Shown in pieces: positions 1-5,880 of a DNA stretch of 6,264 bases; the first letter of the stretch is position 1; every line of letters starts with the position of its first letter. Made by a program: the position numbers and the translations under genes. This DNA is from Bacillota bacterium (lineage in GTDB: Bacteria; Bacillota; Clostridia; Oscillospirales; Oscillospiraceae): assembly GCA_023393155.1 (NCBI GenBank), contig JAEWML010000039.1, positions 1-6,264 of the forward strand, given 5' to 3'. The notes beneath the pieces were generated by a model. It did not search any database. It saw only the letters and a program-made list of their open reading frames with translations, and had not been told where the DNA came from.

Positions 1-30
1 ACCACCCGATTCCGCATGGAATCGGGTGGT
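1..30 (-). terminator. Perfect hairpin, probable terminator of the Fe-S scaffold/GGGtGRT operon
   Basis: The first 13 bases (accacccgattcc) are exactly complementary to bases 18-30, leaving a 4-base loop. The hairpin lies 39 nt downstream of the stop codon of the GGGtGRT gene, where an operon terminator is expected. In the minus direction any U-run would fall just outside the window, so that half of the terminator cannot be seen. In the plus direction the stem is followed by tcattatgcc, not a T-run, so it is not a plus-strand terminator on its own. It could instead be a bidirectional terminator shared with a gene beyond the edge. Confidence 0.6.
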
Positions 31-69
31 TCATTATGCCTTAAAAAGTTGCGGAAATCAGCTTTTTTC

Positions 70-1068
70 TTATTTTTTGCTCTCTGCGACGGCAACAGCG
101 ACGGCGACGGTTGCGCCGACCATGGGATTGTTGCCCATGCCGAGGAAGCCCATCATCTCCACATGGGCGGGGACGGAGCTGGAACCGGCAAACTGGGCAT
201 CCGAGTGCATCCGGCCCATGGTGTCTGTCATGCCGTAGCTGGCGGGGCCGGCGGCCATGTTGTCGGGATGCAGCGTGCGGCCCGTGCCGCCGCCGGAGGC
301 CACGGAGAAGTATTTCTTCCCCTGCTCGTTGCACTCCTTCTTATAGGTCCCCGCCACGGGATGCTGGAACCGGGTGGGGTTGGTGGAGTTGCCGGTGATG
401 GACACGTCCACCCCCTCGTGGTGCATGACGGCCACGCCCTCGCGCACATCGTCCGCGCCGAAGCAGCGGACATTGGCCCGCTCCCCCTCGGAATACCGGA
501 CCTCCCGGACAATCTTCAGCTCGCCGGTGTAGTAGTCAAACTGGGTCTGCACGTAGGTGAAGCCGTTGATGCGGCTGATGATCTGCGCCGCGTCCTTGCC
601 AAGGCCGTTGAGGATGACCCGCAGAGGCTTCTTCCGGGCTTTGTTGGCGTTGCGCACGATGCCGATGGCACCTTCCGCCGCGGCAAAGGACTCGTGTCCC
701 GCGAGAAACGCGAAACACTTTGTCTCGTCCCGCAGCAGCATGGCGCCCAGATTGCCATGACCAAGGCCTACCTTGCGGTCCTCTGCCACGGAGCCGGGAA
801 TGCAGAAGGCCTGCAGGCCTACGCCGATGGCTTCGGCGGCCTCTGCGGCGGTGGTCACGCCCTTTTTCAGCGCGATGGCCGCGCCCACGCAATAGGCCCA
901 GCAGGCGTTGTCAAAACAGATGGGCTGAATGCTTCTGGTAATCTCATAGGGGTCAAACCCCGCGTCCTGACAGAGCTTGCGGCACTCCTCCACAGAGCCG
1001 AGGCCGTACTCTTTGAGGACAGCGTTGATTTTCTCAATTCTTCTTTCGTAGCTTTCAAACAGAGCCAT
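70..1068 (-). CDS. GGGtGRT family protein (function unknown)
   Basis: A 332-residue protein carrying the signature GGGTGRT at residues 259-265, which names the Pfam GGGtGRT family. Its biochemical role is not established to my knowledge. No signal peptide or membrane segment is visible, so it should be cytoplasmic. It has nine cysteines (29, 33, 51, 56, 60, 89, 118, 202, 246), with C51-x4-C56-x3-C60 close together. Glycine-rich stretches lie around 102-108 (GLGHGNL) and 309-319, and the tail is a small-residue VAVAVAVA run before ESKK. The ATG at 1068 has AGGAGG at 1077-1082 with an 8-nt spacer. That site begins only 4 nt after the stop of the upstream scaffold gene, and the two genes are 17 nt apart, so they are almost certainly co-transcribed and perhaps translationally coupled. 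The pairing with a NifU/IscU-like scaffold suggests an Fe-S or metal-related role; that is inference. Family assignment is secure, function is not. Confidence 0.93.
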   Translation of the reverse strand: MALFESYERRIEKINAVLKEYGLGSVEECRKLCQDAGFDPYEITRSIQPICFDNACWAYCVGAAIALKKGVTTAAEAAEAIGVGLQAFCIPGSVAEDRKVGLGHGNLGAMLLRDETKCFAFLAGHESFAAAEGAIGIVRNANKARKKPLRVILNGLGKDAAQIISRINGFTYVQTQFDYYTGELKIVREVRYSEGERANVRCFGADDVREGVAVMHHEGVDVSITGNSTNPTRFQHPVAGTYKKECNEQGKKYFSVASGGGTGRTLHPDNMAAGPASYGMTDTMGRMHSDAQFAGSSSVPAHVEMMGFLGMGNNPMVGATVAVAVAVAESKK

Positions 1069-1085
1069 TTTTCTGTCCTCCTTTC

Positions 1086-1778
1086 TTATTCTTCGCGGGG
1101 GTCGATATACTTGGCGGCGTTTTCAAACTGGCCGTAATGAGACTTGGCCTTCTCCAGCGCCTCGTTTGCGTCTACGCCCTTTTTCACGGACTGCATCATT
1201 TTGCCGAGATTCACAAACTCGTAGCCCACGATTTCGCTGTCCTGATTCAGTGCCACGCGGGTGACATAGCCCTCGGCCATTTCCATATAGCGGGGACCCT
1301 TTTCCCGGGTTGCGAACATGGTGCCGATCTGGGACCGCAGGCCCTTGCCAAGGTCCTCCAAGGACGCGCCCACGGGCAGGCCTCCCTCGGAAAAGGCGGT
1401 CTGGCTGCGGCCGTAGACAATTTGCAAAAACAGCTCCCGCATGGCGGTATTGATGGCGTCACACACCAGATCGGTGTTCAGCGCCTCCAAAATGGTCTTG
1501 CCCACCAGAATTTCAGAGGCCATGGCGGCGGAGTGGGTCATGCCGGAGCAGCCGATGGTTTCCACCAGAGCCTCTTCAATCACGCCCTCCTTCACGTTCA
1601 GCGTCAGCTTGCAGGCCCCCTGCTGGGGGGCGCACCAGCCCACGCCGTGGGTCAGTCCCGAGATATCCTTCACTTCCTTGGCCTGCACCCACTTTCCCTC
1701 CTGAGGGATGGGCGCCGGGCCGTGATACGCGCCCTTGGCCACAGGGCACATATGCTGCACTTCGGCGGAATAAATCAT
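1086..1778 (-). CDS. Iron-sulfur cluster assembly scaffold protein, NifU/IscU-like, long clostridial form
   Basis: A 230-residue cytoplasmic protein. Residues about 45-115 align with the NifU_N/IscU fold: G-A-C56-K-L-T-L matches the first IscU cysteine strand, EGVIEEALVETIGC77 matches the strand ending at the second ligand cysteine, and MASEILVGKT (86-95) matches the helix that follows. C106 lies in the helix after it and may or may not serve as the third IscU-type ligand. C11 and C49 are extra. IscU and NifU N-domains are about 125 residues; this protein adds roughly 110 residues (about 120-230) with no cysteine, so it is not a standard IscU. I chose the ATG at 1778 because AGGAAAGGAAG lies 7 nt upstream and because the longer start at 1850 falls inside the -10 hexamer. 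It is the first gene of a two-gene operon with the GGGtGRT gene. No cysteine desulfurase is in the window, so its sulfur donor must be encoded elsewhere. General class fairly sure; exact client unknown. Confidence 0.88.
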   Translation of the reverse strand: MIYSAEVQHMCPVAKGAYHGPAPIPQEGKWVQAKEVKDISGLTHGVGWCAPQQGACKLTLNVKEGVIEEALVETIGCSGMTHSAAMASEILVGKTILEALNTDLVCDAINTAMRELFLQIVYGRSQTAFSEGGLPVGASLEDLGKGLRSQIGTMFATREKGPRYMEMAEGYVTRVALNQDSEIVGYEFVNLGKMMQSVKKGVDANEALEKAKSHYGQFENAAKYIDPREE

Positions 1779-1785
1779 ATGAACG

Positions 1786-1796
1786 CTTCCTTTCCT
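1786..1796 (-). promoter_or_regulatory. Ribosome binding site fixing the scaffold gene start
   Basis: On the minus strand this reads AGGAAAGGAAG and ends 7 nt before the ATG at 1778. It supports that start over the in-frame ATG 24 codons upstream, which has no ribosome site and overlaps the promoter. Confidence 0.8.
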
Positions 1797-1848
1797 GCGT
1801 TTTTCAAAACAGACGGGCCGGGGGATTCTGTTGTTGAATTCCGCAGTC

Positions 1849-1877
1849 ATTATACTGGTAAACGATTAACCTGTCAA
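1849..1877 (-). promoter_or_regulatory. Perfect-consensus sigma-A promoter of the scaffold/GGGtGRT operon
   Basis: The minus strand carries TTGACA (1872-1877), a 17-nt spacer (1855-1871) and TATAAT (1849-1854), an exact match to the housekeeping consensus with ideal spacing. Transcription should start near 1842, giving a 5' leader of about 64 nt. The sequence just upstream (about 1878-1950) is AT-rich with A- and T-runs and could serve as an UP element. No clear operator palindrome overlaps the hexamers. Strong constitutive expression is the simplest reading. Confidence 0.88.
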
Positions 1878-2023
1878 GAAAGGAAAACCGGTATATCAGG
1901 GAATTTTTAATGAAAAGCGGCAAGTTTTTCAGGAAAACTTTTTGTGGTAAAACCCCGGGGCAAGCAGGATACTGCTGTGCTTTCGGGGCGGCAGCCACAT
2001 CCTAAAAAGCGCGCTTAAAAATT
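1878..2023. other. Intergenic spacer without a gene
   Basis: The non-coding stretch between gltS and the scaffold operon (1779-2094) is 316 bases. This part lies between the operon promoter and the gltS terminator. It is AT-rich near the promoter and holds small inverted repeats: a 7-bp arm pair at 1922-1928/1934-1940 (aagtttt/aaaactt), a 5-bp AGCAG/CTGCT pair around 1963-1976, and the palindrome AAGCGCGCTT at 2007-2016. None has a clear partner or function. Short open frames here lack ribosome sites. Confidence 0.6.
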
Positions 2024-2055
2024 AAAAGGAGACGCCCGCCCGGGCGTCTCCTTTT
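2024..2055 (-). terminator. Intrinsic terminator of gltS
   Basis: A perfect 15-bp inverted repeat (aaaggagacgcccg-type arms at 2024-2038 and 2041-2055) with a 2-base centre. On the minus strand the stem is followed by TTTTAATTTTTAAG, a good U-tract. It lies 39 nt past the gltS stop codon and separates gltS from the scaffold operon. The stem itself contributes TTTT in both directions, so it could also act bidirectionally, but no plus-strand gene ends here. Confidence 0.9.
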
Positions 2056-2094
2056 GAAAGTTTAAGAGAGGAAAATAACGAAAGCCATCTGCCC

Positions 2095-3345
2095 TCAGCG
2101 CACGAGGAAGCTGCCGAACAGGGAGAGAAAAATGGGGTTGTAGATGTCGTCGATCAGCACGGCAAAGGAGGGGTAAAGCACCCACGCCACATTGTGCCAG
2201 CCGTACTGGTCCATCACCGCCTTTTCGTTTGCCACGGAGTTGGGCCCGGAGCCGCAGCCCCAGCCGCAGTTGCCCGCGGTCATCACTGCCGCGCCGTAAT
2301 TCCGGCCAAACATATTATAGGAGATGAAAATGCCAAACAGGGCCATCAAAACCGCCTGCGCCAGCAGAATCACGCCCATCTGCCCGGCCACGGAAGCCAG
2401 CTTTGTGATGTCAATGGTCATCAGCACCAGCGCCAGATACAGCTCCAGGAACATGTGCTCAATGGCCTCCACCTCGGGGACGTAGAACTTGATGTGAAAG
2501 CCCTCCATCACATTGCGGGCAATGGCGCCGGCAATCAGACAGCCGATAAACTTGGGCATTTCAATCCGGGGAATGCTGTCCAGCAGCATATAAATGGGCA
2601 TGCCCAGCGCGGCCAGCAGCAGGCACATGGCAAACATGGAGATCATGCGGCCGTTGTCCAGCCGGGGCTCCTGCCCGGAAGCCACGGATTCGGGCCTGTC
2701 GTTAGGGTCGGATTTCAGGCCGTGGCGGCGGATAAGAAACGCGGCCACGGGGCCGCCGATTAAGGAGCCCATAATGTTGCCCATCGTCCCGGCGGCAATG
2801 CCCACGGTGGTGGCGTCGGGCGCGCCCATGCCCTCAAAAATGGGGCCGAAGGCGGAGGCGGTGCCCACGCCGCCGGACATGGCGGAGGAAGAGCACTGAA
2901 GCGCCAGCAGGGGATGCAGGCCGATCAGGTTGCCCACGGCCACGCCCAGCAAATCCTGCAGCGTAATCAACAGGCAGGCGGCAATGGCAATCATGGCGCA
3001 GAGCTTTCCGCCCGCGTGGCGGATCATCTTCCAACTAAAGCCAAAGCCCACGCACAGGAAAAACAGATTTTGGCAAAGGTCCTGTACCACCTTTGTGTCA
3101 AAGGAAAAGGCCATGGCCCCGGAAATTTTAATCAGGGCAATGATCAGCGAGAAAAGCAGGCCGGAAACCACGGGAGCGGGAATTGCGTATTTGCGGAGAA
3201 GTTTGGAATGCCCCACCATGGCGCGGCCCCAAAAGATGACAATGGCGGCAAAGCCCAGCGAGGTGAGGTATTCAAATTTGAAGGCGGCAATCGCTCCGTC
3301 CGCCGCGGGGGTATAGGTTCCGAAGTAACCCAGAATTGTTTCCAT
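2095..3345 (-). CDS. gltS: Sodium/glutamate symporter, GltS (ESS) family
   Basis: A 416-residue polytopic inner-membrane protein, close to the roughly 400 residues usual for GltS, expected to import glutamate with sodium. Hydrophobic helices recur throughout (for example about 28-41, 56-75, 115-142, 237-256, 265-277, 298-312, 324-342, 385-410). The two inverted-repeat halves each carry a conserved glycine-rich re-entrant loop: SGGVGTASAFGP at 157-168 and a loop around 358-374 with CGWGCGSGPNSVANE. The charged cytoplasmic linker around 206-233 separates the halves. The ATG at 3345 is chosen because AAAGGAAG (3353-3360) precedes it by 7 nt and because METILGYF begins the family-like region. The open frame extends 70 codons further upstream, but that part is not membrane-like and runs into the promoter. 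It is a monocistronic unit with its own promoter and terminator. Substrate is by family; a related dicarboxylate or glutamate analogue cannot be excluded. Confidence 0.9.
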   Translation of the reverse strand: METILGYFGTYTPAADGAIAAFKFEYLTSLGFAAIVIFWGRAMVGHSKLLRKYAIPAPVVSGLLFSLIIALIKISGAMAFSFDTKVVQDLCQNLFFLCVGFGFSWKMIRHAGGKLCAMIAIAACLLITLQDLLGVAVGNLIGLHPLLALQCSSSAMSGGVGTASAFGPIFEGMGAPDATTVGIAAGTMGNIMGSLIGGPVAAFLIRRHGLKSDPNDRPESVASGQEPRLDNGRMISMFAMCLLLAALGMPIYMLLDSIPRIEMPKFIGCLIAGAIARNVMEGFHIKFYVPEVEAIEHMFLELYLALVLMTIDITKLASVAGQMGVILLAQAVLMALFGIFISYNMFGRNYGAAVMTAGNCGWGCGSGPNSVANEKAVMDQYGWHNVAWVLYPSFAVLIDDIYNPIFLSLFGSFLVR

Positions 3346-3520
3346 TTGGTTTCTTCCTTTCTGTTCGGGTCCGGCAAAGCAACGTTCTAAACAAGTATGG
3401 GTATCTAAGTGTGGAAGAATACGGAATTGTTTCAAATCTCTATCCCAGAGAGCTTGTTTAGTCAATTTAACAATTTGAAAACGATTGCTTTGTGCATTCC
3501 GACCACTTTTTAATGGAACG
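3346..3520 (-). promoter_or_regulatory. Long structured 5' leader of gltS
   Basis: From the predicted start near 3520 the gltS mRNA has about 175 nt before its ATG, AT-rich and without a convincing ORF. It contains three notable pairings: CTAAACAAG/CTTGTTTAG, perfect 9 bp arms at 3453-3461 and 3387-3395; ATTTGAAA/TTTCAAAT, perfect 8 bp arms at 3473-3480 and 3430-3437; and a local TCTCT/AGAGA hairpin at 3437-3451. The first two pairings interlock, so they must form a pseudoknot or be mutually exclusive. I see no U-tract terminator, no T-box sequence and no sequestered ribosome site. It matches no riboswitch class I recognise. Regulatory role is inference. Confidence 0.4.
3353..3360 (-). promoter_or_regulatory. 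Ribosome binding site fixing the gltS start
   Basis: The minus strand reads AAAGGAAG and ends 7 nt before the ATG at 3345. No comparable site precedes the upstream in-frame ATG at 3555, which coincides with the -35 hexamer. Confidence 0.78.
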
Positions 3521-3526
3521 CATGGA

Positions 3527-3555
3527 AGTATAACGCAGGAGGAAAATTTCGTCAA
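3527..3555 (-). promoter_or_regulatory. Sigma-A promoter of gltS
   Basis: The minus strand has TTGACG (3550-3555), a 17-nt spacer (3533-3549) and TATACT (3527-3532), one mismatch from consensus in each hexamer. Transcription would begin near 3520. It lies about 30 bp downstream of the hairpin that closes the nucleotidase unit, which supports gltS as an independent transcription unit. Confidence 0.8.
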
Positions 3556-3585
3556 GAGGTATTTTCACCGCAGGTGGACATAAAG

Positions 3586-3623
3586 CAGGCTGCGGATGTG
3601 TCCCCGGACACATCCGCAGCCTG
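3586..3623 (-). terminator. Strong hairpin terminator between nucleotidase/remnant and gltS
   Basis: An 18-bp perfect inverted repeat (3586-3603 with 3606-3623) separated by two bases. On the minus strand it is followed by CTTTATG, a weak U-tract. On the plus strand it is preceded by AAA and followed by TTTTC. The stem begins three bases after the TGA of the degenerate gene copy, so it probably was that copy's terminator and now ends the nucleotidase transcript. Termination efficiency on the minus strand is uncertain because of the poor U-run. Confidence 0.75.
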
Positions 3624-3626
3624 TTT

Positions 3627-3743
3627 TCAGTGCGCTTTATCGGCTTCAAGCCAGGCCAAAAGCTTCCGGCAGGCGGTGGCATAGGCCGCCTCCTCCATCC
3701 GGTAGACGGGGAGTTGTTCGGGCAGCTCTTCGCTCCGCCGGTC
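3627..3743 (-). pseudogene. Degenerate copy of the 3' end of the amidotransferase-like gene
   Basis: Read on the minus strand this encodes 38 residues ending LEADKAH and a TGA stop, and it matches the last 37 residues of the gene at 5937-6264. By my alignment 31 of 37 residues agree, with one inserted glutamine codon, and about 12 of 111 aligned bases differ. The similarity stops abruptly at DRRSEELPE on the upstream side and at the stop codon on the other. An open frame of 44 codons (ATG at 3761) contains it, but no ribosome site precedes that ATG and the rest of the amidotransferase fold is missing, so I call it a remnant rather than a gene. It lies 32 nt past the nucleotidase stop codon and could be transcribed with it. 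Confidence 0.82.
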
Positions 3744-3775
3744 GTCTCCTCTCCCTCGCATAAGGCATGAAATTT

Positions 3776-5767
3776 TTAAGCGGCGGGAATGGCCAGAATT
3801 TGGCCAATTTGAAGCTCATTCGGGTTTTTGACAGTGGCAATGTTGCGCTGGTAAATCACGACCCACTTGGTTCCCTTGCCGTAAAACTTCTGAGCGAGGC
3901 TCCACAGGCAGTCGCCGGCCTTTACCGTGTAGCTCTGGTCGGCGTCCACCGGGCCGGAGGGGTTGACAGGCTCGGGCTGCGGCGCGGGGGTAACGGGCTT
4001 CTCTCCGGCAATGGCGGGCAGCTTGCCCGCCGCCCGCAGGGCGGGGCCGTTTAAGGAAGCCACGTTGGGGGTGCGCCCATCTTCGGAGGTGGGGACGGTG
4101 AGCTCGCCGGAGCGCACCTTCTCATAGATCAGTTCCTTCTGGGGGTCTCCCAGATCCACGCCCGTGATCTTCCAATTATTGTCGCACTGGGGCATCAGAG
4201 GGGTTTTCAGACCGGCCACGTATTCGGTGATCATATCCCGAACCGCGCCGCCCTCATACACCACGTCGGACTCGTTCAAAAGCCCCGCGGTGACCAACCC
4301 GCCGTAGCGGTAGTTGTTCAGCGCCAGCACCAGGGTCTGGTCGTCCGCCAGAGGCTTGCCCTGATAGGTGACGTTCTGGATGCGGGAGCCGACAGGCTTG
4401 GAAATGTTGATCTCGTAACTCACTCCCGCAAACTCGTCGTAATTGTACATCCGGATATTGGGGTTGAAGCTGATGGTCACGTCACCGGGGACATATTGGT
4501 TGAAGAAGTCGCCCGCCTGCCGCTCCATAATGGCCTTGAGCTGCTTGCCGGTGACCTTCACGCCGTAAAGCGTGTTGTCATACTTGTAAATCTTCACGCT
4601 GTCCCGATTCAGGAAGGGGCCCTTTTCCAGGTTGGAGCCCGCGTCGAACAGGGCCGCCAGGGACACGTCCGCCTTGGCGTTTTCCATCTGCACCTTGTTA
4701 ATGAGATCCACAACAGGATTGTCCTGCAAAATCGCGGTGGGGATGCCGGGAAGCAGCTCCACGGGGTCCAGGAACGTCTCGCCCACTTCGCCCACTGCCT
4801 TGGAGGCCAGGGCCTTGCTCTTGTCGTCAAGCGCCTTAAACCGCTTCAAAAACGCGGCGTCGGGCGTCGCGGCGGAGCAGTCGAGCAGGTCGCCGTCGGC
4901 CTTCGTCACATCCCACCCGCCGTCCTTTTTTGTCAGGGAAAGAGTTACCTTGGAGACATACTGCCCGTTAGAGCCGGGCTCCAGCACGGGAACGCCGTTG
5001 ATCGTCTCGTCTACCACGGCGTGGGCATGGCCGATAAACAGCGCGTCGATCCGGTCGCCGTAAGTCTCGGCAACCTCCCGGACACCCTCGGCGCCGTATT
5101 CGCCGTCCAGCCCGTAGTGCACGGAGCCGATGATCACATCGGCCTTCCCCTCCAGCTCGGTGAGAATTTTGCCCGTTTCCTCCATGGGGGTGGTGAAGGT
5201 CATGTTGTCATAGCGGGTAGGGTCGGATTTTTCCCAGATGGGGATGTGGGGCGCGTCGATGCCGAACACCGCCACCTTCACGCCGTCCATGTCAAAGATG
5301 TGATAGGCGTCCAGCCAGCGGGCGCCGTCCTTTCGGTAGATGTTACCTGCCAGAGTGACGCCCTGAAAGTCTTGAATCTCCTTGGTCAGGTATTTAAACT
5401 CAAAGTTAAATTCGTGATTGCCCAGAGTCCACGCGTCGTAATCCAGATAGTTCAGCGCGTCGATCATGGGGTGCGGCGTTTCAGTCCTGAACTCCTGAAT
5501 GTAGTTGGCCTGGGTGGAGTCGCCGGTGTCAATGAGAAGCAGCTTGGGGTCGGCCTTTCGTTCCGCCGCGATGATGGCCGCCGCGTGGGCCATGCTGGTT
5601 TTACTCTCCTTATTGGACGCGTAGTCGAAGGGATTGACCATGCCGTGCAGGTCGCTGGTCTGGAGAATGGTAAGGGTTCGGGTATCCTCCGCCGCCAGAG
5701 CGGGGACAGACAAACTCACCGCCATCACCAGAGCCAGAAGCAGCGCCGATAGTTTCTTCCGTTTCAT
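3776..5767 (-). CDS. Secreted CpdB/UshA-type nucleotidase/2',3'-cyclic phosphodiesterase with C-terminal LysM
   Basis: A 663-residue extracellular enzyme. Residues 1-26 form a signal peptide (KRKK, hydrophobic core, cleavage expected after ALA). The metallophosphatase domain (about 30-290) keeps every expected metal motif: SDLHG 38-42, TGD 81-83, GNHEF 116-120, H217 in SVHYG and GHAH 246-249. The 5'-nucleotidase C-terminal domain (about 325-520) resembles CpdB more than UshA around FAGVSYEINISKP (446-458) and NNYRYGG (484-490), so the substrate may be 2',3'-cyclic nucleotides and 3'-nucleotides, or 5'-nucleotides; sequence alone does not settle this. A proline-rich linker (about 585-610) leads to one LysM domain (YTVKAGDCLW 613-622 to QILAIP 656-661) that should hold the enzyme on peptidoglycan, in place of an LPXTG anchor. 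The ATG at 5767 follows AAAGGAGG (5775-5782) by 7 nt. It has its own promoter and appears monocistronic. Likely role: phosphate and nucleoside scavenging at the cell surface. Confidence 0.93.
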   Translation of the reverse strand: MKRKKLSALLLALVMAVSLSVPALAAEDTRTLTILQTSDLHGMVNPFDYASNKESKTSMAHAAAIIAAERKADPKLLLIDTGDSTQANYIQEFRTETPHPMIDALNYLDYDAWTLGNHEFNFEFKYLTKEIQDFQGVTLAGNIYRKDGARWLDAYHIFDMDGVKVAVFGIDAPHIPIWEKSDPTRYDNMTFTTPMEETGKILTELEGKADVIIGSVHYGLDGEYGAEGVREVAETYGDRIDALFIGHAHAVVDETINGVPVLEPGSNGQYVSKVTLSLTKKDGGWDVTKADGDLLDCSAATPDAAFLKRFKALDDKSKALASKAVGEVGETFLDPVELLPGIPTAILQDNPVVDLINKVQMENAKADVSLAALFDAGSNLEKGPFLNRDSVKIYKYDNTLYGVKVTGKQLKAIMERQAGDFFNQYVPGDVTISFNPNIRMYNYDEFAGVSYEINISKPVGSRIQNVTYQGKPLADDQTLVLALNNYRYGGLVTAGLLNESDVVYEGGAVRDMITEYVAGLKTPLMPQCDNNWKITGVDLGDPQKELIYEKVRSGELTVPTSEDGRTPNVASLNGPALRAAGKLPAIAGEKPVTPAPQPEPVNPSGPVDADQSYTVKAGDCLWSLAQKFYGKGTKWVVIYQRNIATVKNPNELQIGQILAIPAA

Positions 5768-5809
5768 CCTTCAGCCTCCTTTAAAATATTCCCAGGGGGG
5801 GATGGCTTC

Positions 5810-5838
5810 ATTATAGTACCCTGGTATCTTTTTTACAA
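5810..5838 (-). promoter_or_regulatory. Sigma-A promoter of the nucleotidase gene
   Basis: The minus strand reads TTGTAA (5833-5838), a 17-nt spacer (5816-5832) and a perfect TATAAT (5810-5815). Transcription should start near 5803, giving a leader of about 36 nt that contains the ribosome site. The spacer holds a short palindrome TACC-ct-GGTA (5817-5826), which could be an operator half-site pair but is too short to be sure. No Pho-box-like direct repeat was recognised. Confidence 0.78.
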
Positions 5839-5880
5839 CAGCTTTTCCAAAAATAGGGAAAAGGGTTTTCCGGAAAAACA

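Noticed and set aside
16..1137. 373-codon open frame on the plus strand opposite the GGGtGRT gene
   Set aside because: It is a GC-bias shadow: low-complexity His/Gly/Ala-rich translation, no ribosome site, and it lies wholly antisense to a recognised family. It also runs through the terminator hairpin.
1779..1850. N-terminal extension of the scaffold protein to an ATG at 1850
   Set aside because: That ATG overlaps the -10 hexamer, so it cannot be on the main transcript; a good ribosome site fits the ATG at 1778.
1137..1910. 257-codon plus-strand frame opposite the scaffold gene
   Set aside because: Its composition is a mirror of the minus-strand gene, and it crosses that operon's promoter.
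1804..1998. 64-codon minus-strand frame in the spacer upstream of the scaffold gene
   Set aside because: It lacks a ribosome site, spans the promoter and has no recognisable motif.
3346..3520. T-box or known riboswitch in the gltS leader
   Set aside because: No T-box antiterminator bulge sequence, specifier arrangement or downstream U-tract was found; no known riboswitch core was recognised.
3465..3523. Short leader ORFs upstream of gltS as attenuator peptides
   Set aside because: Two tiny frames exist, but neither has a ribosome site nor a glutamate-rich codon run, and no terminator/antiterminator pair follows.
3346..3555. 70-codon N-terminal extension of GltS
   Set aside because: It is hydrophilic and unlike the family, its ATG coincides with the -35 hexamer, and the ATG at 3345 has a proper ribosome site.
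3467..3682. Minus-strand frame whose start (MPPPAGSFWPGLKP) also occurs at 5771-5992
   Set aside because: The shared peptide is just the direct repeat translated in another frame; the real coding frame is the one ending LEADKAH.
4496..5752. 418-codon open frame on the plus strand opposite the nucleotidase
   Set aside because: Antisense shadow of a gene with all catalytic motifs intact; no domain, promoter or ribosome site of its own.
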